From positions 1 through 64,000 of the forward strand of contig SUZR01000009.1 in NCBI GenBank assembly GCA_015059845.1: 64,000 bases of DNA, written 5' to 3'. This stretch comes from Rikenellaceae bacterium (GTDB taxonomy: Bacteria; Bacteroidota; Bacteroidia; Bacteroidales; Rikenellaceae). This document shows, one piece after another, positions 1-8,741 of this stretch (the first letter of the stretch is position 1; each line of letters opens with the position of its first letter). The notes under the pieces were generated by a model. The model was not told the DNA's origin. It did not search any database and was given only the letters and a program-made list of their open reading frames with translations. The position numbers and the translations under genes were made by a program.

Positions 1-20
1 ATTTTTGCTTGTCTTGATTT

Positions 21-116
21 GCAGCACTAAGGTAAGTGAAAAATCTGACATGGCAAAATCCTGGGCAACTTTTTGTTGCTCAGGAACTTATAAAAATAGT
101 TAAACTAAAGTGCTGC
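21..116 (+). promoter_or_regulatory. Structured 5' leader of the susC-like gene
   Basis: Two nested stems lie upstream of the SusC-like start. The outer stem pairs GCAGCACT (21-28) with AGTGCTGC (109-116), a perfect 8 bp match. Inside it, CCTGGGCAAC (60-69) pairs with GTTGCTCAGG (75-84) across a T5 loop with one G-T wobble. Neither is followed by a terminator T-tract after the outer stem, so a leader RNA fold is more likely than a terminator. Leaders of SusC-type genes are known sites of post-transcriptional control in Bacteroides; a role here is inferred. Confidence 0.45.
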
Positions 117-148
117 GGAATTAAGGTTAACCAAATTACAATTTTTGT

Positions 149-3106
149 ATGAAGAAGTTTTTACTCATCCTTGTGAGCTTGTTCATTATGGGTACGCCCA
201 GCGTGATGGCTCAAGCCAGCAAAGTGGCTGGTAAGGTGACTGACGCTTCTGGTACGCCGCTGATTGGTGTATCGGTAACTGTCAAAGACACCGTCAAGGG
301 TACCGCCACTGACGTGGACGGTAACTATGCGCTCGACGCGCAGAAGACTGACGTACTCGTATTCGAGTTCTTGGGTTATAAGACTCAGGAGATTACAGTG
401 GGTTCGCAGACTGTAATCAACGTAAGCCTCGTAGAGGACATGACTGCTATCGACCAGGTAGTAGTTGTAGGTTACGGTACAATGGAGAAGAAGATGGTAA
501 CATCTTCAGTATCTTCTGTATCTGGTGACGCCCTTATGCCCGGTGCTGGTAACGTTTCTGTTGCCAACGCACTCCGTGGTAAGGTCGGCTCACTCGTAAT
601 CTCTGGTACTGACTCTGCTAACGCAGGACAGTCACTCCAGTTGCGTGGTTCGGCATCTATCAACGGTGGTACTGGTCCGTTGGTTGTAATCGACGGTATG
701 CCCGGTGGTGATATCCGTTCGGTTCTTCCCGAGGATATCAAGTCTATCGACGTATTGAAGGATGCTTCTGCTGGTGCTATCTACGGTTCACGTGCTGCAG
801 GTGGTGTGATCCTTATCACCACTAAGAACGCTTCTGGCCTGGACGAGGGTACTGTTCGCTTGTCTTATACAGGTGAGTTCTCTCACAAGGACGTTTTGAA
901 GCGCCCCGACGTATTGAACGCTGAGGAGTTCCTTGAGTATCGTGCTTTGCAGGGTGCTGTTGATTACGGTGATAATTTCAACTGGTACGAGGAGATGTTG
1001 AACAAGAACAACTTCTCGCAGAAGCACACCGTTAACCTCCAGGCTAACAGCAAGAAGGCATCTATCTACGCTACATTCCAGTACAACGACCTTCAGGGTG
1101 TTGCGATGGAGGATGAGCGTCAGGATATCGCCGGCCGTGTAAACGCTAACTTCAAGGCTGTTGAGGGTTGGTTGGATATCGCTGTGAAGGCTGACTACCG
1201 TCGTGCTGTACGTAACAACAACAATCCTAACTTCGCGCAGGCGATCCGTAACAACCCCACACGTGGTGCTTATGATGACAAGTCTAACACTGGTTACAAC
1301 ATCTGGTTGTATGAGGACTTGCAGTACAACACTATCGCGGCTGTGAAGTTGTACGACTACTGGGGTCTTGATCAGTGGTTCAAGCCCGAGGTATCGGCTA
1401 AGTTGAACATCCTCCCCGTACAGGGCCTCTCTTATACTCAGACGATGGGTTACGAGTTGCGCCAGTGGGAGAATCACACATATCGTTGGAGCACACACCA
1501 GGATGAGGTATCTGTAAACCGTAAGGGTACTGCTTACCAGGGATTCTCTAAGACTGAAAACATCAACTCTGAGGGTTACTTCAACTATATCAACTCTTTC
1601 GACAAGCACAACATCAACGCAACTCTCGGTTACTCATACTATGAGTACAACAACGAGGGCTTCAATATGACCAACTACGACTTCCCCGTAGAGGCTACTG
1701 CTGTGTGGGATATCGGTACTGGTATGTATAACAAGTTGGGTCAGGCATCTATGTCTTCTTCTAAGGCTATTACTCAGAAGTTGATGTCTTACTTCGCACG
1801 TGTGAACTACGACTATGATGGAAAGTACATCGTTTCTGCTTCATTCCGTCGTGAGTCTTCTTCTAAGTTTGCTAAGAACAACCGTTGGGGTAACTTCTGG
1901 TCTGTATCTGCCGGATGGCGTATCTCTGACGAGCCTTGGATGGAGAATGTTTCTTGGATTGATGACTTGAAGCTCCGTGCTGCTTATGGTGTTACTGGTA
2001 ACTCTGACTTCTCTGCATCATACGCTTCAATGTCTTACGGTTCTGACGGTTACTTTATGATGCCCGCATCTGGTAACTACGCTATCGCTTACGGTCCCGC
2101 CGTAACTTTGAACCCCTCACTTAAGTGGGAGGAGCAGCGCGGTTGGAACTTCGGTTTGGACTTCTCGTTGTTCGACAACCGTCTCTATGGTAAGTTCGAC
2201 TGGTATAACCGTAAGGTTGTAGATATGTTGTTCTCAGTTTCTGTTCCTCAGCCTCCCTACGCTTTGACTTCTCGTATGGAGAACATCGGTTCTTTGCGTA
2301 ATATGGGTTGGGAGTTCGAGATTGGTGCTGACATCGTCCGCAACAAGGATTGGAACTACTCTACTAACTTCATCTTCAGCCACGACCGCACTGAGGTATT
2401 GAACCTCTACGGTAACGGTACATTCATCGATAACGCTGGATTCCCCTCACCTGGTACTCCCGGTAACGCTCACCGTTTGCAGGAGGGTCGCGTATTTGGT
2501 GAGTTCTATATGCGTGAGTGCGTAGGTATCGATAAGGAGACTGGTGACTTCCTCATCAAGCACGATACCGGTGATGGTAAGTGGGAGGCTATCCAGGGCC
2601 AGAAGTCATCTACAGACGACCGTCGTACTGTAGGTAACTACGTTCCTAAGGTAATGGCTTCTTGGAACAACCGTGTATCTTACAAGAACTGGGACTTCTC
2701 TATGGATATCCGTAGCTGGATCGACTTCGACGTTTTCAACACTTTGGAGATGTACTTCGGTTTGCAGAAGGAGAACGATATCAACCTCTTGAAGGTTGCT
2801 TACACAAAGAATAAGGACATCACTCAGGAGAAGCAGCTCTGCTCTTACTGGTTGCAGGATGGTACATTCTTGAAGATTGACGCTATCAACCTTGGTTATA
2901 CTCTTCCTTTGAAGGATAAGACTAACGGTTTGATTCAGAGCTTGCGTATCTACGGTAACATCAACAACGTTTGCACAATTACTGGTTACGAGGGTATGGA
3001 TCCCGAGGTTAATGTAATTGGCCACAGCGCTGGTATCGAGTGGTGGAACAGCGGTTTCTATCCCCGCGCTCGTACTTATACTCTTGGTGTTCAACTTACA
3101 TTCTAA
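149..3106 (+). CDS. SusC/RagA-family TonB-dependent outer-membrane transporter
   Basis: 985 residues. This is the outer-membrane barrel of a SusCD complex that imports oligomers, usually glycans, with energy from TonB. It has a signal peptide (about residues 1-21, ending VMA-Q), then a carboxypeptidase-regulatory-like beta domain (about 25-105), a TonB-box/plug start typical of SusC (DQVVVVGYGT), a plug domain, and a long barrel ending in an aromatic residue (QLTF). The SusD partner starts 15 bases downstream, so the two form one unit. Codon choice is strongly biased to GGT, CGT, AAC and GAC compared with most neighbours, suggesting high expression. The substrate cannot be read from the sequence; no glycoside hydrolase is in the same transcript. 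Confidence 0.95.
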   Translation: MKKFLLILVSLFIMGTPSVMAQASKVAGKVTDASGTPLIGVSVTVKDTVKGTATDVDGNYALDAQKTDVLVFEFLGYKTQEITVGSQTVINVSLVEDMTAIDQVVVVGYGTMEKKMVTSSVSSVSGDALMPGAGNVSVANALRGKVGSLVISGTDSANAGQSLQLRGSASINGGTGPLVVIDGMPGGDIRSVLPEDIKSIDVLKDASAGAIYGSRAAGGVILITTKNASGLDEGTVRLSYTGEFSHKDVLKRPDVLNAEEFLEYRALQGAVDYGDNFNWYEEMLNKNNFSQKHTVNLQANSKKASIYATFQYNDLQGVAMEDERQDIAGRVNANFKAVEGWLDIAVKADYRRAVRNNNNPNFAQAIRNNPTRGAYDDKSNTGYNIWLYEDLQYNTIAAVKLYDYWGLDQWFKPEVSAKLNILPVQGLSYTQTMGYELRQWENHTYRWSTHQDEVSVNRKGTAYQGFSKTENINSEGYFNYINSFDKHNINATLGYSYYEYNNEGFNMTNYDFPVEATAVWDIGTGMYNKLGQASMSSSKAITQKLMSYFARVNYDYDGKYIVSASFRRESSSKFAKNNRWGNFWSVSAGWRISDEPWMENVSWIDDLKLRAAYGVTGNSDFSASYASMSYGSDGYFMMPASGNYAIAYGPAVTLNPSLKWEEQRGWNFGLDFSLFDNRLYGKFDWYNRKVVDMLFSVSVPQPPYALTSRMENIGSLRNMGWEFEIGADIVRNKDWNYSTNFIFSHDRTEVLNLYGNGTFIDNAGFPSPGTPGNAHRLQEGRVFGEFYMRECVGIDKETGDFLIKHDTGDGKWEAIQGQKSSTDDRRTVGNYVPKVMASWNNRVSYKNWDFSMDIRSWIDFDVFNTLEMYFGLQKENDINLLKVAYTKNKDITQEKQLCSYWLQDGTFLKIDAINLGYTLPLKDKTNGLIQSLRIYGNINNVCTITGYEGMDPEVNVIGHSAGIEWWNSGFYPRARTYTLGVQLTF

Positions 3107-3121
3107 TTTAAGACTAATATT

Positions 3122-5011
3122 ATGAAAACCAATATTAAGAACATTTTGAAGGCATCCTTGCTCTCAGCTTTCGCCTTCTTGAGCGTAGGATGTAACACCG
3201 ACCCTGAGTATCACTCAACGGTCGCACCTGAGATCTTCTTTACATCTCAGGAGACAGTTTGGCAGCGTTTCAGCCGCCCCTTGACTCACTGGAAGTGGCA
3301 CTTCGCTACTGACACTCACCGTGATGACGTACAGTCACTTGGTACTGATGAGTTGGCTATCCCCACAAAGGGTACTGACTGGTATGATGGTGGTCAGTAT
3401 CAGAATATGCACTGGCACGATTTCCGCCCTACTGTAAGTATGTTCCACAACAACTTCTACGGTGTAGGTATGGGTGTTGCATTGGCTTACGATGCATTGG
3501 AGGATATCGACAACTACGTAGATTTCGAGGCTTTGAAGTTTGCCGACCCCGAGGGTACTAAGCAGTCTATGATTTCTCAGCTGAACGTTATCATCGCACA
3601 CCTCTATATGGATGGTTTGGACCAGTTTGGTGGTATGAACATCTATACTCGTGAGGAGGCGCGTGAGAAGATCGTAAAGGGTCGTGCTACTGATGTTGAG
3701 ACTTTCGAGTTTGTTGAGAAGCTTTTGAAGGAGAATATTCCTAACTTGCCTAAGAAGGAGAGCGTAAACGAGTCTGAGACATCTATGTTGAAGCAGGCTT
3801 TCGGTGCTGCTCTTCTTGCACAGCTCTACTTCAACGCTGTACCTTATACTAAGGGCGCGAAGGGCGAGATGTGGGCTGAGTGTGCTAAGATTTGCGAGGA
3901 CATCATCGCTGGCGTATATGGTCCTTATCAGCTCGGTAAGCAGTGGAACTCTGTATTTAAGTGGGATAACTACACTTGCGGTGAGATCCTCGGTGGTGTT
4001 CCCTCAAATGATACTTACTCTGGTACTTATGGTGCTCACTGGGCTCGTTGGACTCACTACAACACTAACCAGTACTTGGGTGGTACAGGTTATGGCTCTT
4101 GGAACGGTTTCTGTATCCAGCCTTCATTGAAGCCCGATGGTACTCTTTACACTGAGTTTAAGCTCGGTAAGGCATACTCTAAGTTCCACGAGAAGGATCT
4201 TCGTAAGAAGCCTTATACATACTTGGGTGATGGTGAGTATGAGGGTATGTTCCTCGCTGGTTATCAGGTGAACCCCTCTCCTCGTAACCCGGCAGGTCCC
4301 GGTCAGACTGGTGAGTTCAAGAATGGTAAGTGGACTGGTTGGGTATGTATGGGTAACCGTACTTACTCTGGTACCATCCTCTACATCAACGATATGGTAG
4401 CTCGTCACTCTATGGGTAACCTGAATGAGGCGGTTGATCAGAGCAAGCTCGTTGCTGAGTGGGATAAGGACGGTAAGCCTTATGACAAGGACGGCAACTT
4501 GTTGCCAATGGAGACTTTCAAGTACCTGCGTTCAACTATCGCCGACGGTGAGGAGAACTCTGGTGTACGTCTTGTAAAGTATAGCGTTCTTGTTGATAAG
4601 ATCGACTACGACAACTTGGCAAAGCGTTGCCCCGCAATGTATCCTTTGGTTCGTTTGGCTGAGATTTACTATATGTTGGCTGAGTGCTACACTCACCTTG
4701 GTAAGTATCAGGAGGCTGCTGACTTGATTAACACTGTTCGTGCTCGTAACTTCGAGGGTGGCGTTGACCCCGACCCCGTTACTGCTGAGATTCTTAAGAG
4801 CGATGAGGGTAAGTATCGTTTGGCTGACGAGTGGTTGATCGAGTTCCTCGGTGAGAAGCGTCGTCGTACTGACCTTATCCGTTGGGGTATGTACGTTCAC
4901 GAGGATTGGTGGGATCACAAGGCTAGCCACAATGAGAACTGGAACCGATTCCCCATCTCTGAGAAGGCTATCTCTGCTAACAACTTGTTGGAGCAGAACC
5001 CCGGTTATTAA
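3122..5011 (+). CDS. SusD/RagB-family surface glycan-binding lipoprotein
   Basis: 629 residues. SusD-like proteins form the lid on the SusC barrel and bind the substrate at the cell surface. The N-terminus is a lipoprotein signal with lipobox SVGC (Cys24). The helical TPR-like core and the typical C-terminal SusD region are present (YYMLAECYTHLGKYQEAADLINTVRARN segment around 520-545, then a GEKRRRTDLIRWG block). It follows the SusC-like gene by 15 bases and is followed by a strong terminator. It shares the GGT/CGT-rich codon use of its partner. Confidence 0.95.
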   Translation: MKTNIKNILKASLLSAFAFLSVGCNTDPEYHSTVAPEIFFTSQETVWQRFSRPLTHWKWHFATDTHRDDVQSLGTDELAIPTKGTDWYDGGQYQNMHWHDFRPTVSMFHNNFYGVGMGVALAYDALEDIDNYVDFEALKFADPEGTKQSMISQLNVIIAHLYMDGLDQFGGMNIYTREEAREKIVKGRATDVETFEFVEKLLKENIPNLPKKESVNESETSMLKQAFGAALLAQLYFNAVPYTKGAKGEMWAECAKICEDIIAGVYGPYQLGKQWNSVFKWDNYTCGEILGGVPSNDTYSGTYGAHWARWTHYNTNQYLGGTGYGSWNGFCIQPSLKPDGTLYTEFKLGKAYSKFHEKDLRKKPYTYLGDGEYEGMFLAGYQVNPSPRNPAGPGQTGEFKNGKWTGWVCMGNRTYSGTILYINDMVARHSMGNLNEAVDQSKLVAEWDKDGKPYDKDGNLLPMETFKYLRSTIADGEENSGVRLVKYSVLVDKIDYDNLAKRCPAMYPLVRLAEIYYMLAECYTHLGKYQEAADLINTVRARNFEGGVDPDPVTAEILKSDEGKYRLADEWLIEFLGEKRRRTDLIRWGMYVHEDWWDHKASHNENWNRFPISEKAISANNLLEQNPGY

Positions 5012-5052
5012 TCTAACCGATGATGTAGGTCTTCGGACCGCGTAAATAAACG

Positions 5053-5084
5053 AGTGCGAATCTCTTCGGAGGTTCGCACTTTTT
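5053..5084 (+). terminator. Terminator of the susC/susD-like unit
   Basis: AGTGCGAA (5053-5060) pairs with TTCGCACT (5073-5080), followed by a T run. It lies 40 bases after the SusD-like stop. Confidence 0.85.
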
Positions 5085-5182
5085 GTTTGGGATTGGAGGA
5101 GGCTTATATAGCCTCAAAATAATTTAACATAATTATGTTCTCACAGAGTGAATATATTTTTTTCGGTCTACCGAGGTGCATA

Positions 5183-5210
5183 AAAAAAAGGTGCCCAAAT
5201 TGGCACCCTT
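5183..5210 (-). terminator. Terminator of the rhaD-lsrF-dhaL-dhaK operon
   Basis: GGTGCC (5190-5195) pairs with GGCACC (5202-5207). Read on the minus strand it is followed by a run of eight T. It lies about 20 bases past the rhaD stop. Confidence 0.85.
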
Positions 5211-5231
5211 TTTACACATTATATATAAACC

Positions 5232-6041
5232 CTACTTCGGCAGATTAAATGCGCGAGTCATCTCGGCCATCTGCTCGTCGGTCATACCGTCGGGAGTGAA
5301 GCCCATAGACTTGGCCGCAACATAAATCAGCGCCGACTTATTCAGCACGTCAACCTGGTCGAAGGCCGACATAATATCTACATCGACAGCAAAGACGCCG
5401 TGCTTCTCCCACATAACAACATCGTAGTCGTCAAGCTGCTTGATAGTACCCTCGGCCAGAGCCACCGAGCCGGGCAGCTCATAAGGGATGATACCCAAAC
5501 CGCGCGGGCAGAACGCCTTAGTCTCGGGAATCATACTCCACAGCGTGCGTGTAGCCACATCCTTCTCCAAGAATGCCTTATTATGCGTAAGTGCAATCAG
5601 CTCAATGGGGTGCGTGTGCAGCGATGCACGGTAGGGCGAGCCCTTCTCAAGCAGGTAGTTATGAACGCTCAGGTGCGCGGGCACCTCCGAGGTGGGCATA
5701 ACAGCCTTGTCGGCGATGATTACATAGTGCTCGCAGTCATCCAGAATACGAATGATTGAGCCGTTATCCATCGGCCAGCGTGCCAAATCGCGCATACGCT
5801 TCTGCGTGCCCTTGCAATAGAAGTAGCAACCCTTCAGCATCGGAAGGTGCATACCGATAGCAACGGGCTCACCGATAGCAGGCAGAGCCTTAATCTCATC
5901 ATCTACATACTCGGTGATGTTGAGCGTTATATTTCCACCATTACGCTCAGCCCAGCCCTTCTGCCACAAGTAACCGGCAACCTCAGCCGCCTGATAAATC
6001 TCGTGCTCCAGCGCGGGGCGATTCTTAAGTATAGATTCCAT
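5232..6041 (-). CDS. rhaD: Rhamnulose-1-phosphate aldolase-like class II aldolase
   Basis: 269 residues, close to the 274 of E. coli RhaD. The family cleaves L-rhamnulose 1-phosphate to dihydroxyacetone phosphate and L-lactaldehyde with a zinc ion. The class II aldolase signature WAERNGGN and the zinc-binding HTH motif (LHTHPIELIAL) are visible. It is the last gene of a four-gene minus-strand operon and starts 3 bases after the lsrF-like stop. No rhaA, rhaB or rhamnose transporter is nearby, so another 1-phosphorylated ketose made by the neighbouring kinase is also possible. Confidence 0.85.
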   Translation of the reverse strand: MESILKNRPALEHEIYQAAEVAGYLWQKGWAERNGGNITLNITEYVDDEIKALPAIGEPVAIGMHLPMLKGCYFYCKGTQKRMRDLARWPMDNGSIIRILDDCEHYVIIADKAVMPTSEVPAHLSVHNYLLEKGSPYRASLHTHPIELIALTHNKAFLEKDVATRTLWSMIPETKAFCPRGLGIIPYELPGSVALAEGTIKQLDDYDVVMWEKHGVFAVDVDIMSAFDQVDVLNKSALIYVAAKSMGFTPDGMTDEQMAEMTRAFNLPK

Positions 6042-6044
6042 AGT

Positions 6045-6920
6045 TTATCTGTTTTTCAGTTCCTGATACAATTCATATCCCTGCTGAGGCGTAAGTCCAT
6101 TATGCACAACACCGTACACCGCCTGAATCATAGCCTCGGGCGCATCGCTCTGGAAGACGTTACGACCCATATCGACACCCGCAGCGCCATCATTTATAGC
6201 GTTGTAGCACAACTCCAAAGCCTCCAACTCGGGTAGTTTCTTACCGCCTGCAATCACCACAGGCACGGGGCACGATGCTGCAACCTTCTCAAAACCATCG
6301 CAATAGTAGGTCTTGACGATATTAGCACCATTCTCAGCACATACGCGTGATGCCAAAGCGAAATAACGCGCATCGCGTGCCATCTGCTTACCCACAGCCG
6401 TAACACCCATAACGGGAATACCGTAGCGCGCACCTGCGTCAGCCGCCTTCACAAGGTTGGCAACCGTAATCGCCTCCTGCTCACCATCGCCTGCCGACAT
6501 CATCACCGCCATAGCCGAGGCGTTGATGCGGATAGCATCCTCAACATCAATCAAGAGGTTGCGGTTAAGCTCCGTCAAGATAGTAGAGCCCGCATCCGAG
6601 CGCAAGCATACGGGTTTATCCACGCCTGCGGGGATGGTGGTCTGCAAGATACCGCGTGTACACATCAAGCAGTCTGCATACTCGATAAGCGGAACGATTG
6701 ACAAGTCGATACGCTCCAGGCCCGACGTGGGGCCCATAATAAATCCGTGGTCGAAGGCCAACATAACCGTGCGACCACTCTTGGGGTTAAAGATTCTCGA
6801 AAGGCGGTTCTTCATACCCCAGCCCATATTGGCTGTACCCTTGAGCTGCACGCCCTCGGTTTTCACAGCCTCACCAATTCCGAAATTTGTGGCTTCGCGG
6901 AAGCCATCCATATCTGCCAT
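6045..6920 (-). CDS. LsrF/DhnA-type class I aldolase-fold protein
   Basis: 291 residues, the same length as E. coli LsrF, and similar throughout (WGMKNRLSRIFNPKSG, MLAFDHG, LMCTRGIL, VIAGGKKLPELEALE, GVDMGRNVFQS). LsrF is a TIM-barrel enzyme of the DhnA aldolase family that acts as a thiolase on the phosphorylated autoinducer-2 breakdown product. The Schiff-base lysine region IVKTYYC (around residue 200) is present. The AI-2 genes lsrK, lsrG and lsrACDB are absent here, and the neighbours are DhaK/DhaL and RhaD, so the substrate may be a different phosphorylated ketose. The fold and family are clear; the exact reaction is not. Confidence 0.8.
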   Translation of the reverse strand: MADMDGFREATNFGIGEAVKTEGVQLKGTANMGWGMKNRLSRIFNPKSGRTVMLAFDHGFIMGPTSGLERIDLSIVPLIEYADCLMCTRGILQTTIPAGVDKPVCLRSDAGSTILTELNRNLLIDVEDAIRINASAMAVMMSAGDGEQEAITVANLVKAADAGARYGIPVMGVTAVGKQMARDARYFALASRVCAENGANIVKTYYCDGFEKVAASCPVPVVIAGGKKLPELEALELCYNAINDGAAGVDMGRNVFQSDAPEAMIQAVYGVVHNGLTPQQGYELYQELKNR

Positions 6921-6938
6921 AATAATCTCTTATTTACA

Positions 6939-7562
6939 TTATTTTACTGCCTCGGCAAATGCGCCGAACATACAACTCCACGACGCCGCACCGCTATCCA
7001 TCGAGCCGATAGAGCGCTCGCCATAGTTACGCGCACGGCCGAAGTTAGCCTTCATCTCAACGGTAGCCTCAGCGCCCGCCACAGCCGCCGCAGCACCCGC
7101 CGCCAACATCTCGGCAATATCCTCCGAAGCGCACGCCTCGATAGCCTCAACGGCCGGCACCAATGCATCCATCATAGTCTTGTCGCCAGGCTTAGCCTTG
7201 GTCTGCATCTGCACATTCTTTAGTGCCGAGGCGAACATCTTCTTCACGCCTGCGGCATCTATCTCATCGCACTCGGCAACGCCATCGCTCATACCGAGCA
7301 GCAGAGCTCCAAGCAGCGTACTCGTCGAGCCACTAACCTGCATCAGCACCTCCATACCCATATCGCTGAGCATAGACTTAAAGCCTGCACCTGTCTGTGC
7401 CTTCTCTACAACAACGCTCATAGCCGTCACGATAGCCTGTCCGTGGTCGCCATCACCCAGCACCGCATCCAGCTGCGAGAACTCAGCCTCGCGTGCCTTG
7501 ATAGCCGCAAGAGCGCCATCGAACATAGACTTAAAGTCGGCCAAAGTAAGTATCGTCTTCAT
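6939..7562 (-). CDS. dhaL: Dihydroxyacetone kinase-type subunit DhaL (nucleotide-binding)
   Basis: 207 residues. DhaL carries the nucleotide and magnesium site of two-part dihydroxyacetone kinases. The LGDGDHGQAI motif near residue 35 holds the metal-binding aspartates, and the glycine-rich block MQVSGSTSTLLG follows. No DhaM phosphotransferase subunit is present, so ATP-dependent action with DhaK is more likely than PTS-dependent action. The gene lies 6 bases after dhaK. Related kinases act on erythrulose or other small ketoses, so the substrate is open. Confidence 0.88.
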   Translation of the reverse strand: MKTILTLADFKSMFDGALAAIKAREAEFSQLDAVLGDGDHGQAIVTAMSVVVEKAQTGAGFKSMLSDMGMEVLMQVSGSTSTLLGALLLGMSDGVAECDEIDAAGVKKMFASALKNVQMQTKAKPGDKTMMDALVPAVEAIEACASEDIAEMLAAGAAAAVAGAEATVEMKANFGRARNYGERSIGSMDSGAASWSCMFGAFAEAVK

Positions 7563-7568
7563 CCTAAA

Positions 7569-8585
7569 TTATTTACCAATTGTTGTCCAATAGGGAGTAT
7601 TTGCCGTGTAGTTCTTTAGATAATCTACGTGGTCGTCGTCCAACGTTGCGATAATCATCTGGAAGCCAGCCTGCTCCTGAACGGTGAGAATCTCCTGAAT
7701 ACGGCCGTAAGCAACCTGCAAGCCGCGAGCCTCCAGCTCCTTGTAAGCCTTGCGGAATACGATGCTCAGCTCCATATGTGTAGTTGCACCCACACCATTT
7801 ACGATAAGCATCATCTTGTTACCCTCGGCGGGCTTCAACTGGTTGAGCAACATCGAAACCATCTCGGCAGCTGTATCGTCAGCCGATACCAATGGCTTGC
7901 GACCGCCACCGCCCTCGCCGTGCTGGCCAGCACCAATCTCCATAATACCATCGGGCAGGTCGGTGATAACAGCATCGTTCTGGGGGTGTGAGCAAGAGCG
8001 CATAGCGACAGCCAGCGTAGCTACATTTGCAGTGTAACGCTCAGCAATCTCTACCAACTCGTCGAGTGACTTGCCCTCATCGGCCGCAGCACCCAAAATC
8101 TTATACAAAGGCACGCAACCAGCCAGACCGCGACGGTCGTCAATGGGAGCGTCGATACCTGCGCTGATATCATCGTATGTCAACACTTTACGTACCTTAA
8201 TACCGGCACGCTCAGCCAACTGACAAGCCATATTTGCACTCATCACATCGCCCGAGTGGTTCAGAACCACCAACAAGATACCAGCCTCGCGCTTCATCAG
8301 CTGCAAAGCCTGGAACAGACGCTGCGCACCCGGAGCAGCAAACACGTCACCCACAACCGAGCAATCCAACATACCGTCACCTACGAAACCGCTCAATGCG
8401 GGCTCGTGGCCCGAGCCGCCCAGCGTTACGATAGCAACCTTATCCTCGCTCTTGGGATTCTTGCGCACAACGATATTCTCGGCAGCGAGTGCCACCTGGT
8501 CGGGATATGCCAATACGTAACCCTCAAGCAACTCGGCGGTGATATTCTCCGGAGAGTTGATAAATTTTGTTCTAATCTTGTCCAT
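7569..8585 (-). CDS. dhaK: Dihydroxyacetone kinase-type subunit DhaK (substrate-binding)
   Basis: 338 residues. DhaK binds the ketose covalently through a hemiaminal to an active-site histidine; here that is His222 in GAGQHGEGG. Other family blocks are LGGSGHEPALSGFVG, VVGDVFAAP and VLNHSGD. First gene of the operon dhaK-dhaL-lsrF-rhaD on the minus strand. Two TAnnTTTG-type boxes lie about 95-110 bases upstream. Kinase and aldolase genes in one operon argue that the aldolases act on the kinase product. Confidence 0.88.
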   Translation of the reverse strand: MDKIRTKFINSPENITAELLEGYVLAYPDQVALAAENIVVRKNPKSEDKVAIVTLGGSGHEPALSGFVGDGMLDCSVVGDVFAAPGAQRLFQALQLMKREAGILLVVLNHSGDVMSANMACQLAERAGIKVRKVLTYDDISAGIDAPIDDRRGLAGCVPLYKILGAAADEGKSLDELVEIAERYTANVATLAVAMRSCSHPQNDAVITDLPDGIMEIGAGQHGEGGGGRKPLVSADDTAAEMVSMLLNQLKPAEGNKMMLIVNGVGATTHMELSIVFRKAYKELEARGLQVAYGRIQEILTVQEQAGFQMIIATLDDDHVDYLKNYTANTPYWTTIGK

Positions 8586-8679
8586 AGTTTTAAGGTTTTA
8601 TTTGTTATAGATTTTTCGTTTCGGTATAAATATTTGGTCTGTTTGTAGCGACATCACCGCACGCTACTCTTTATCAAAG

Positions 8680-8696
8680 CAAATTTAACAAAATTA
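8680..8696 (-). promoter_or_regulatory. Candidate -7 boxes for the dhaK operon
   Basis: On the minus strand, TAAATTTG (8687-8680) and TAATTTTG (8696-8689) both match the Bacteroidetes TAnnTTTG element. No well-spaced -33 TTTG is seen, so which box is used is uncertain. Confidence 0.45.
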
Positions 8697-8729
8697 GACG
8701 AAAAAACGTGCGCTTCACACAATTATTTT

Positions 8730-8737
8730 TATCTTTG
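8730..8737 (+). promoter_or_regulatory. -7 promoter box directly before recG
   Basis: TATCTTTG matches the Bacteroidetes -7 consensus. It ends 4 bases before the recG ATG (8742), which would give a leaderless or nearly leaderless mRNA. A -33 element is not obvious. Confidence 0.55.
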
Positions 8738-8741
8738 TCGT

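Noticed and set aside
5232..6041. L-fuculose-phosphate aldolase
   Set aside because: Length near 270 residues and the WAERNGGN start fit RhaD; FucA proteins are about 215 residues.
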